Part shown: positions 1 to 5,211 of the stretch, in pieces
How positions within the stretch are numbered: the first letter of the stretch is position 1
Layout: every line of letters starts with the position of its first letter
Assembly: GCA_031177795.1 (NCBI GenBank)
Contig: JAPSKG010000167.1
Coordinates: 1-5,211, forward strand
Direction of reading: 5' to 3'
Length of the DNA: 5,211 bases
Source: Domibacillus sp.
GTDB lineage: Bacteria > Bacillota > Bacilli > Bacillales > Domibacillaceae
Notes under the pieces: generated by a model
The model's database searches: none
The model's input: only the letters and a program-made list of their open reading frames with translations
What the model was told of the DNA's origin: nothing
Made by a program: the position numbers and the translations under genes

Positions 1-1236
1 CAAATGTTAAACGGCAAAGCGGAAAAACTTTTAGGGTTAAAACAACAAGAAGTAGCCGGGAAAGAGCTTCTTCGAGTGCTTCCTCAAATGCAGATTGAAG
101 GCTTGATGAACCCGGAACTAGAACTTTCCGAAAGCATTTGCACACTGCAAGGGGAAAAATACATTCTTAAAAAGCTTCCGCTTCAAAAACATGAAGAAAC
201 GCTGGGCAGTCTGGTGATTTTAGAGGAAACAAAAGAAGTACAACGAATTGAAAGCCAGATTAGGCGCAGCTTATTTGCCAACTCTATACAGCCGCATATG
301 CACTTTAATACTTTAGTGGCAATGAACCAGGAAATGAAACAACTAATTAGCGCAGCGGTTGAATTAAGCAAAACAAACAATTCTATTGTTATTTATGGAG
401 AAGCAGGCGCTGGTAAACAAAGCCTGGCTCAAGCTATTCATAATGCCGGCCCTCAAAAAGAGTTTCCTTTTGTTTTCTTGAATTGTGAAGCTTATTCAGA
501 AGAGCAATTAGAAAAAGAAATCTTCGGGTTTATTGGAGAAGAAAAAAAACAAGGTGCTTTTGAAGCGGCGCATAACGGAACGCTTTTTATTGATGCAATA
601 GGTAAAATGCCGCTGTCAGTCCAGGCAAAATTGATCAATGTATTGCTGGAGAAAAAAGTGACGCGCATAAATGGGACCCATTCTATTCCAGTGAATGTCC
701 GGTTTGTTTCTGCAAACTCTCATAACTTAAGCAGCGCTATTGAAACCGGAAAGTTTCGGGAAGATTTGTTTCACTTAATTAATGGAGCGATTGTGACCAT
801 ACCGCCTTTGCGGGAACGGCCGGAGGATTTGCCGGAATTAGTCCGCTGGTTTATTGCTTCCTTCAATGCAAAATTGGGAAAGCAAATTGTAGGCGTTCGC
901 CCGGAAGTAATGAGCCAATTACAAGAAGCCAAATGGCCGGGTAATATTCAGCAATTAAAAAATGTAATTGAAAGAATGTGTATTGTAAGTACAGGCCCGT
1001 TTATCGAGAAAAAAGAAGTAAACGACATTTTGGATGAATTGTTTTTCAGAATGGCTGCTAATGGCTCAGAAAGTTTTTCTATCTCTATAGGCAACAAAAC
1101 TTTAGAACAACTAGAGATGGAAATTATTCAGCGGGTTATGGAAGAAGAAGAATTTAATCAATCACACGCAGCCAAAAGGCTTGGGATCAACCGATCTACT
1201 TTGTGGAGAAAAATGAAAGAAGAAGTAAAAGGATAA
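1..1236 (+). CDS. bEBP-like regulator (PAS, degenerate AAA+, Fis-type HTH), 5' truncated
   Basis: This is a cytoplasmic transcription regulator built like a sigma-54 activator. The frame is open at base 1 and the first visible residues are already mid-PAS (LNGKAEKLLGL), so the ATG at 4 is probably internal and the true start is upstream. Numbering from that Met: PAS remainder about 1-80, ending in GSLVILEET; AAA+ about 100-345; Fis-type HTH about 366-410 (AAKRLGINRSTLWRK). Walker A is intact (GEAGAGK, 132-138), and the family landmarks EIFG (172-175), GTLFID (192-197), FRED (251-254), PPLRERPEDL and WPGN (311-314) are present. Several key parts are lost. There is no GAFTGA loop between EIFG and GAFE. 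The Walker B Glu is Ala198 (DA instead of DE). The second arginine-finger position is Leu258. The sensor II Arg is Gln316. It probably regulates the kinase/TRAP operon that follows on the same strand, and the PAS region may sense a ligand. Assignment to the bEBP family is secure; sigma-54 dependence is doubtful. Confidence 0.93.
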   Translation, partial: QMLNGKAEKLLGLKQQEVAGKELLRVLPQMQIEGLMNPELELSESICTLQGEKYILKKLPLQKHEETLGSLVILEETKEVQRIESQIRRSLFANSIQPHMHFNTLVAMNQEMKQLISAAVELSKTNNSIVIYGEAGAGKQSLAQAIHNAGPQKEFPFVFLNCEAYSEEQLEKEIFGFIGEEKKQGAFEAAHNGTLFIDAIGKMPLSVQAKLINVLLEKKVTRINGTHSIPVNVRFVSANSHNLSSAIETGKFREDLFHLINGAIVTIPPLRERPEDLPELVRWFIASFNAKLGKQIVGVRPEVMSQLQEAKWPGNIQQLKNVIERMCIVSTGPFIEKKEVNDILDELFFRMAANGSESFSISIGNKTLEQLEMEIIQRVMEEEEFNQSHAAKRLGINRSTLWRKMKEEVKG

Positions 1237-1260
1237 CAGAATTTATTCTGTTATCCTTTT
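1227..1260 (+). terminator. intrinsic terminator of the regulator gene
   Basis: A perfect 15-bp inverted repeat (arms 1227-1241 and 1246-1260) encloses a TTTA loop. The right arm ends in TTTT and is followed by ATTTTTGTTT, giving the U-rich tail. The left arm contains the last codons and the TAA stop (1234-1236) of the regulator. The A-tract before the stem means it could also act on antisense transcription. It separates the regulator transcript from the kinase operon, which therefore needs its own promoter. Confidence 0.88.
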
Positions 1261-1264
1261 ATTT

Positions 1265-1283
1265 TTGTTTCTAAATGAAACAA
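1265..1283. promoter_or_regulatory. inverted repeat, candidate activator site
   Basis: A perfect 7-bp inverted repeat, TTGTTTC-TAAAT-GAAACAA, is centred at 1274, about 100 bp upstream of the predicted transcription start of the kinase operon. Dyads of this size at about -100 are typical of binding sites for Fis-type HTH dimers of the bEBP class, so the upstream regulator is a reasonable candidate to bind here. The assignment is inferred from symmetry and position only. The left arm overlaps the U-tract of the terminator, and short AT-rich dyads also occur by chance. Confidence 0.35.
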
Positions 1284-1335
1284 TATGATTGGTGATTGAC
1301 AAAGTGTAGCAAAATAAAACAAATATTTTAAGAAA

Positions 1336-1351
1336 TGTATTGTACAATGCA
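1336..1351. promoter_or_regulatory. palindrome over the -35 box, candidate operator
   Basis: The core ATTGTACAAT (1339-1348) is a perfect 10-bp palindrome. Extending it by three bases on each side adds two more complementary pairs and one mismatch (1336-1351). It covers the predicted -35 hexamer, so a protein bound here would be expected to block RNA polymerase. Palindromes of the TTGTnnACAA type are used by some GntR-family repressors, but no such gene is visible in the window and the binder is unknown. Confidence 0.35.
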
Positions 1352-1368
1352 ACATTATGCGATATGAT
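1340..1368 (+). promoter_or_regulatory. sigma-A-like promoter of the kinase/TRAP operon
   Basis: A -35 box TTGTAC (1340-1345; consensus TTGACA) and a -10 box TATGAT (1363-1368; consensus TATAAT) are separated by 17 bp, the optimal spacing. The predicted start of transcription is near 1375, giving a leader of about 45 nt before the kinase gene. It lies in the only sizeable intergenic region, directly after the terminator. I found no convincing sigma-54 element (GG-N10-GC) in 1237-1420. The match is good but has not been tested experimentally. Confidence 0.6.
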
Positions 1369-1380
1369 AAGTTCAGAAAG

Positions 1381-1395
1381 TTTGAAAGGTTCAAA
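1381..1395. promoter_or_regulatory. inverted repeat just downstream of the predicted start site
   Basis: TTTGAA-AGG-TTCAAA is a perfect 6-bp inverted repeat with a 3-bp centre, located about 6-20 nt after the predicted transcription start. It could be an operator acting by roadblock, or a weak leader hairpin. The arms are AT-rich and short, so chance is a real alternative. It is recorded because it sits in a compact region with two other dyads. Confidence 0.22.
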
Positions 1396-1410
1396 ACGAT
1401 TAATTGACGA

Positions 1411-1418
1411 AGGGTGAT
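1411..1418 (+). promoter_or_regulatory. Shine-Dalgarno site favouring the GTG start of the kinase
   Basis: AGGGTGAT resembles the AGGAGGTGAT anti-anti-SD sequence. Its GGG ends at 1414, leaving 6 nt before GTG 1421 and 18 nt before ATG 1433, which favours the GTG. A second weaker GGGTGAG (1419-1425) could serve the ATG at 1433. The ATG at 1417 is not a start for this gene because it is out of frame and soon meets a stop. Confidence 0.5.
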
Positions 1419-1420
1419 GG

Positions 1421-2728
1421 GTGAGAATTGAGATGACCAAGTTGTTCATTGTCGCAGATGATTTAACAGGGGCGAATGATGCTGGTGTCCAGTTTGCTAA
1501 AAAAGGATTTCAGACCATCTCGCTTTTGCGAAAAGAAACTATTGAACAGGAATTAAAAGCAGACGTAGTGGTGTTAAACGCTGAAACCAGATCGTTAAGC
1601 CCGAAAAAAGCATACACCGAAATAAAAGCGGTTGCAGAACATTTATCTGTTTGTTCTTTTCCTCACATTTATAAAAAAATTGATTCAACTTTGCGTGGAA
1701 ACATCGGAGCAGAAATTGATGCACTATTAGACAGTAACTTATTTGATCTGGTTATTCTCCTTCCAGCTTATCCGAAAAATGGACGAGTAACTGTTGGGGG
1801 CTATCACCTTATTCACAATAGTTTGATTGAAGATTCAGAGATAGCTAAAGATCCAAAGTGTCCTGTAACGGAGTCCCACATTCCTACATGGGTTGGGCAG
1901 CAAACAAAAAGGAAAATTGGCCATTTAAGCATTCAGCAAATCCGCAATAACCAGGTAACGGATCAGCTCTACAAAAGCCTTGAGAAAAACGAACAAATTA
2001 TTGTTTGTGATGGTTTTTTGCAATCTGATTTGACAACGGTTACAAAGATGGCTGCAGCAAGCGGTTTAAAAATTCTTTGGGCAGGGTCTGCCGGTTTAGC
2101 TGAAAGCTTTTCTCAAACTTTCGAACAGCAGCTGGAGCAGCCGCAAGAAAAAATGGCAAGAGAAAATAAAACTGGTTTTCCTATTCTTACAGTTGCAGGT
2201 AGTGTAAGCGCTGTCACTAGGAGGCAAATTCAATCCCTGGCAGCCGAAGAAAATGTGCGGGTTGTTGTCGCGAATCCGCTGCTTCTAGTAAACAGTGAAC
2301 TTCGCGGGCAAGAAATAAAGCGGGCTTCTTCTGAAATGGTTGACATAATGAAGCAAGGATTTGCCCCGGTTTTAACAACCGAAAATTCTGAAGAAACAAA
2401 ACGCCTGCTTCTTGATTCTGATGAAAAGAATGGACTGGAAATCGGAAACTTGATCGCAGAGTCTCTTGGTCAAATTACCGCCTCTGTCTTGGAGGAGCAA
2501 AAAATTTCAGGGCTTGTTCTTACCGGTGGAGACATTGCTTACCGCACATTTGAACAGCTCGGGGTTGAACGCCTCCGAGTCGCTGATGAAGTAGAAGAAG
2601 GCATCCCATTATGTGAAATATTAGATGGGGACTTGCAAGGAGTGCCTGTTGTAACAAAAGCAGGAGCATTTGGAAATCCGCAATCCTTGGTGAATGCGAT
2701 CAACAAAATAAACAGTTTAACATCTTAG
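1421..2728 (+). CDS. four-carbon acid sugar kinase (DUF1537 family)
   Basis: This is a cytoplasmic ATP-dependent kinase expected to phosphorylate a C4 sugar acid such as threonate, erythronate or a 3-oxo-tetronate. The YgbK/OtnK/DtnK layout is complete. The N-terminal substrate domain has ADDLTGAND (12-20), KKIDSTLRGN (85-94) and AGSAGLAE (221-228). The C-terminal nucleotide domain, from about 258, has AGSVSAVTRRQI, LTGGD (367-371) and KAGAFG (413-418). At 435 aa it is full length for the family. GTG 1421 is chosen for its Shine-Dalgarno spacing; ATG 1433 (431 aa, beginning MTKLFIVADD) is nearly as good and resembles relatives. It is the first gene of the operon and lies 13 bp before dctP, so import and phosphorylation are coupled. 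The family is certain. The exact substrate cannot be read from the sequence, and the partner dehydrogenase usual for threonate/erythronate pathways (PdxA2-like) is not in the window. Confidence 0.93.
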   Translation: MRIEMTKLFIVADDLTGANDAGVQFAKKGFQTISLLRKETIEQELKADVVVLNAETRSLSPKKAYTEIKAVAEHLSVCSFPHIYKKIDSTLRGNIGAEIDALLDSNLFDLVILLPAYPKNGRVTVGGYHLIHNSLIEDSEIAKDPKCPVTESHIPTWVGQQTKRKIGHLSIQQIRNNQVTDQLYKSLEKNEQIIVCDGFLQSDLTTVTKMAAASGLKILWAGSAGLAESFSQTFEQQLEQPQEKMARENKTGFPILTVAGSVSAVTRRQIQSLAAEENVRVVVANPLLLVNSELRGQEIKRASSEMVDIMKQGFAPVLTTENSEETKRLLLDSDEKNGLEIGNLIAESLGQITASVLEEQKISGLVLTGGDIAYRTFEQLGVERLRVADEVEEGIPLCEILDGDLQGVPVVTKAGAFGNPQSLVNAINKINSLTS

Positions 2729-2741
2729 GGAGGTATAGGGA

Positions 2742-3767
2742 ATGAAGAAATTTTTAAGTGTAATGGCAGTTTCGTCAATGGTTTTATTGTCAGCGTGCAG
2801 CGGCGGAGGCGGCTCAACAGCTACTGGGGGCAAAGCAGAAAGCGGCGGCAGCGGTGAAGCGATCACATTGAAAGTAGGGCATACGCTATCAGAAACATCT
2901 CACTATCAAGAAGGGATGTTGAAATTCCAGGAGCTTGTTGATGAGAAAACAGATGGCTCTGTAAAAATCGAAGTGTTTCCAAACGGTTCACTTGGGGCAG
3001 AGCGTGACATGATTGAAGGCTTGGGAGTGGGAAGTGTTGATATGGTATTAACATCAACCGGGCCAATGAGCGGTTTTGCTCCAGAAGTAACAGTCGTTGA
3101 CCTGCCATTCTTGTTTAGAGATGCAGAACATGCACATAAAGTGCTTGATGGAAAAATCGGACAAGACTTAAGTGCGAAGGTAGAAGAAACCATGGGTGTG
3201 AAAACACTAGCATGGTGGGAAAACGGCTTCCGTAACGTTACAACAGCCAAAACACCTATTGAAAAACCGGAAGATTTAAAAGGCATCAAAATCCGTACAA
3301 TGGAAAGCGACATTCACATGGATTCATTTAGCGCAATGGGCGCTCAGCCAACACCAATGGCTTTCACAGAGCTTTTCACAGCACTTCAGCAAGGCACAAT
3401 TGATGCCGAAGAAAACCCGGTTCCCGTTATTATGACATCTCGCTTTTTCGAGGTTCAAGATCACTTAACGATGACACGCCATTTCTACAATCCGTCTCTT
3501 TTGATGATGTCTCAAGCTAAATTTGACACTTTGTCACCAGACCAGCAAAAAGCAGTTGAAGAAGCTGCGAAAGAAGCAGGTGTTTATGAGCGTCAAGTTG
3601 TTCAGGACATGGAAACAAAATACATTGAAGAACTTAAGAAAAACGGCATGAAAGTTATTGAAAACCCTGATTTAGAACCGTTCAAAAAAGCGACAGAGTC
3701 TGTTTATGAAAAATACGAACCTCAATTCGGCACAGAATTGATCGAGGAAATTCGTAATACAAAATAA
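2742..3767 (+). CDS. dctP: TRAP transporter solute-binding lipoprotein (DctP family)
   Basis: This is the extracellular substrate-binding subunit of a TRAP transporter, tethered to the outer face of the membrane. It has a type II signal peptide (MKK, hydrophobic 4-17) with lipobox LSAC and lipidation at Cys19, then a flexible Gly/Ser-rich linker to about residue 40. The mature domain starts at LKVGHTLSETSHYQEG. Family landmarks follow: PNGSLGAERDMIEGL, VDLPFLFRD, Arg164 (FRN), Arg185 (KIRTMES) and Asn225 (DAEENP). Arg185 matches the invariant carboxylate-clamping Arg of DctP proteins (Arg147 in SiaP), and the 40-residue step to Asn225 equals the SiaP Arg147-Asn187 spacing as recalled. The ligand is therefore a carboxylate, and the adjacent kinase points to a C4 sugar acid. 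At 341 aa the length is normal. The Shine-Dalgarno GGGAGGT (2728-2734) lies 7 nt before the ATG and begins on the last base of the kinase stop codon. The gene symbol denotes the family, not C4-dicarboxylate specificity. Confidence 0.95.
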   Translation: MKKFLSVMAVSSMVLLSACSGGGGSTATGGKAESGGSGEAITLKVGHTLSETSHYQEGMLKFQELVDEKTDGSVKIEVFPNGSLGAERDMIEGLGVGSVDMVLTSTGPMSGFAPEVTVVDLPFLFRDAEHAHKVLDGKIGQDLSAKVEETMGVKTLAWWENGFRNVTTAKTPIEKPEDLKGIKIRTMESDIHMDSFSAMGAQPTPMAFTELFTALQQGTIDAEENPVPVIMTSRFFEVQDHLTMTRHFYNPSLLMMSQAKFDTLSPDQQKAVEEAAKEAGVYERQVVQDMETKYIEELKKNGMKVIENPDLEPFKKATESVYEKYEPQFGTELIEEIRNTK

Positions 3768-3772
3768 AAAAG

Positions 3773-3807
3773 AAGCGGATAGATCTACTTCTATCCGCTT
3801 TATTTAT
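3773..3807 (+). terminator. intercistronic hairpin between dctP and dctQ
   Basis: A perfect 10-bp stem AAGCGGATAG / CTATCCGCTT (3773-3782 and 3791-3800) with an 8-nt loop starts 5 nt after the dctP stop and is followed by a moderate T-rich tail (TATTTATCTT). It can act as a leaky terminator or as a 3' barrier to exonuclease. Either would leave more dctP mRNA than dctQM mRNA, matching the usual excess of binding protein over membrane subunits. No promoter is evident between the hairpin and dctQ, so dctQM is presumably expressed by read-through. Confidence 0.72.
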
Positions 3808-3825
3808 CTTAAGGGGTGAAATTCA

Positions 3826-4341
3826 GTGCAGGCATATATAAAAATAGTAGATAAAATAAACCTTTTCATCCGATACATATTAGCTGTTTTGTTAATGGTC
3901 ATGAGTACTCTTATCCTTTATCAAGTTGTTATCCGTTTTGCATCCAGGTACACAGAGCTGGATTTGCCGAGGTGGACAGAAGAAATTGCCCGTTATTCTA
4001 TGATTTGGCTGGTTCTTCTCGGCGCCGCCCTGGCAGTCAGATACAGTGCTTTAATCGGAATGGAAGCTATTTCTGAAAGGCTTTCTCCTAAAATGCAAAG
4101 AGGTTTAAGAGCTATTACAGTTGTGATTTCGATGTTTTTCTTTTTGATTATGATTATTTACGGCTATGAAATGCTGGCTCATGTAGGAACTCAGCTTTCA
4201 CCGGGAGCCAAAATACCAATGTCAATTCCTTATGCGTCCATTCCGGTGGGAGGGTTTTTCATGCTTATGAATTCCATTGCCGTTTTAATGCTGACGCTAA
4301 AAGGGGAAGCGGATCGGGAATTTTTCAAAGGGAGTGAATAA
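3826..4341 (+). CDS. dctQ: TRAP transporter small permease (DctQ family)
   Basis: This is the small membrane subunit of the TRAP transporter, which pairs with DctM and helps dock the loaded binding protein. At 171 aa it is typical for the family. Four hydrophobic segments are visible: about 12-32 (ILAVLLMVMSTLILYQVVI), 52-68 (MIWLVLLGAALAV), 92-112 (AITVVISMFFFLIMIIYGY) and 132-155 (IPVGGFFMLMNSIAVLML). The DctQ signature RWTEEIARYSMIWLVLLGA lies at the start of the second segment. The start is GTG 3826, preceded by AAGGGGTGA (3811-3819) at good spacing. It follows dctP after 58 bp containing a hairpin and ends 2 nt before the dctM start, so translation of dctQ and dctM is probably coupled. 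Confidence 0.93.
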   Translation: MQAYIKIVDKINLFIRYILAVLLMVMSTLILYQVVIRFASRYTELDLPRWTEEIARYSMIWLVLLGAALAVRYSALIGMEAISERLSPKMQRGLRAITVVISMFFFLIMIIYGYEMLAHVGTQLSPGAKIPMSIPYASIPVGGFFMLMNSIAVLMLTLKGEADREFFKGSE

Positions 4342-4343
4342 AA

Positions 4344-5211
4344 ATGGCCGGTTTAATGTTTATTTCATTATTAGTTTTATTGTTTTTAAGTGTTCCGGTT
4401 GCATTATCACTTGGCCTTGCTTCAAGCATCGCTTTAATCGGCGATGGGACAATGCCGCTAAGCGTTGTAGTTCAGCGGATGTTTGCAGCGCTTGATTTGT
4501 TTCCATTAATGGCCATTCCATTTTTTATTCTTGCGGGTGCGCTTATGGAAACAGGCGGTATTTCAAAAAGGCTGGTAAACTTCGCTAATTCACTTGTTGG
4601 CGGGATGACTGGCGGCCTTGCTGTTGTAACGGTTGTTACAGCAATGTTTTTCTCTGCTATTTCAGGGTCCAGTGCAGCCACAACTGCTGCTATTGGTTCC
4701 ATTCTTATTCCAGCTATGGTAAAGAAAAAATATGATATCGGGTTTGCCGGAGCAACAACAGCCGTTTCAGGGGAATTAGGGGTTATTATCCCTCCTTCTA
4801 TTCCAATGATTATCTTTGGAATTTCAGCGGGTGTTTCAATGACAGATTTGTTTATTGCCGGATTTTTGCCGGGTGTCTTAATCGGTGGTTCGTTAATTTT
4901 CCTTGTTTGGTTTTTATCTAAAAAACGGGGATATGAAGGTGAAAAAAACATCACATGGGCTATGCGGGCAACAGCATTCAAGGAAGCATTTTTAGCGCTT
5001 ATGATGCCGGTGATTATTCTTGGCGGGATTTACAGCGGAATTTTCACACCGACTGAAGCAGCGGTCGTCGCAGTATTTTACTCGTTTATTGTCGGTGTTT
5101 TTGTTTACCGGGAAGTAACGTGGAAAAGCCTGGTTGAAATTTTCTCCAAGTCAGCCATTACCACTTCTATTATTATGATTATTATTGCAAACGCAGGAAT
5201 GTTTGGCTGGA
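4344..5211 (+). CDS. dctM: TRAP transporter large permease (DctM family), 3' truncated
   Basis: This is the large membrane subunit that forms the sodium-coupled transport path. The frame starts at ATG 4344, after Shine-Dalgarno GGGAG (4330-4334), and stays open to the window end. About 289 codons are visible of a usual 420-430, so roughly the last third is missing. Family motifs are FPLMAIPFFILAGALMETG, AISGSSAATTAAIGS (from Ala105), GELGVIIPPSIPMIIFG (PPSIP at 150-154) and GGIYSGIFTPTEAAVVAVFY. Alternating long hydrophobic segments agree with a multi-pass membrane protein. It lies 2 nt after dctQ. No damage is seen in the visible part. Its substrate follows from DctP and the kinase, not from DctM itself. 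Confidence 0.95.
   Translation, partial: MAGLMFISLLVLLFLSVPVALSLGLASSIALIGDGTMPLSVVVQRMFAALDLFPLMAIPFFILAGALMETGGISKRLVNFANSLVGGMTGGLAVVTVVTAMFFSAISGSSAATTAAIGSILIPAMVKKKYDIGFAGATTAVSGELGVIIPPSIPMIIFGISAGVSMTDLFIAGFLPGVLIGGSLIFLVWFLSKKRGYEGEKNITWAMRATAFKEAFLALMMPVIILGGIYSGIFTPTEAAVVAVFYSFIVGVFVYREVTWKSLVEIFSKSAITTSIIMIIIANAGMFGW

Noticed and set aside
541..550. Run of eight A at 542-549 as a possible frameshift that would explain the odd AAA+ sequence
   Set aside because: The frame gives family-conserved residues on both sides (EIFG before, GAFE and GTLFID after). A frameshift there would not produce a clean six-residue gap or the distant changes at 198, 258 and 316.
1296..1311. Possible sigma-54 element TTGACA-N5-TAGCA, or a sigma-A -35 box TTGACA
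   Set aside because: As a -24/-12 element it has TG instead of the near-invariant GG and TAGC instead of TTGC. As a -35 box, no acceptable -10 hexamer lies 16-18 bp downstream (ACAAAT at 17 bp).
1390..1404. Possible catabolite-repression (cre) site around the CG at 1397-1398
   Set aside because: It matches only the central AANCG and one flanking T. The outer TG and CA positions of the consensus are not met and the dyad symmetry is poor.
1243..1449. Minus-strand open frame across the intergenic region
   Set aside because: It covers the terminator, promoter and start of the kinase gene, and shows no recognisable protein features or credible ribosome binding site.
2906..3313. Open frame of 135 codons on the minus strand
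   Set aside because: It lies wholly inside dctP, has no recognisable domain or ribosome binding site of note, and dctP has clear family motifs throughout.
4472..4981. Open frame of 169 codons on the minus strand
   Set aside because: It is antisense to dctM, whose conserved motifs cover the same bases. Its Pro/Ala/Ile-rich translation looks like the reverse complement of membrane-protein codons.
1..5211. CRISPR arrays, insertion sequences, tRNA/rRNA genes, long repeats
   Set aside because: I saw no repeated spacer pattern, transposase gene, terminal inverted repeats or RNA-gene signature. The genes form a continuous, undisturbed catabolic locus.

Overview
The window looks like part of a low-GC Gram-positive chromosome, most likely Bacillaceae. 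The base composition is AT-rich, Shine-Dalgarno sequences are strong (GGGAGGT-type), GTG starts occur, one promoter is sigma-A-like, and the solute-binding protein is a lipoprotein. This is inferred from style only, because no taxonomic marker gene is present. All five genes lie on the + strand and both ends of the window cut genes.

Layout: (1) 1-1236 is the 3' part of a transcription regulator with a PAS-like segment, an AAA+ domain of the bacterial enhancer-binding protein (bEBP, sigma-54 activator) type and a Fis-type helix-turn-helix. A perfect 15-bp hairpin terminator overlaps its stop codon. (2) 1261-1420 is a control region with a sigma-A-like promoter (TTGTAC-17-TATGAT), a palindrome over its -35 box and two further inverted repeats. 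(3) 1421-2728 encodes a four-carbon acid sugar kinase (DUF1537/YgbK-OtnK-DtnK family). (4) 2742-3767 dctP, 3826-4341 dctQ and 4344-5211+ dctM encode a complete-looking tripartite TRAP transporter, with dctM cut by the window edge. A strong hairpin lies between dctP and dctQ.

Working model (inference): a C4 sugar acid such as threonate or erythronate, or a related acid, is captured by the lipoprotein DctP, imported by DctQM with a sodium gradient, and phosphorylated by the kinase. A dehydrogenase or isomerase that would use the phosphorylated product is expected just downstream and is not visible here. The upstream regulator is the natural candidate for local control.

The most unusual observation is that the regulator's AAA+ domain is degenerate. 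The sigma-54-contacting GAFTGA loop is absent, and the deletion is exactly six residues by comparison with PspF as recalled. The Walker B glutamate is alanine, the second arginine-finger position is leucine and the sensor II arginine is glutamine. The downstream promoter is also sigma-A-like rather than -24/-12. Together these suggest a bEBP-derived regulator that no longer works through sigma-54 and may use ATP or ligand binding without normal hydrolysis.
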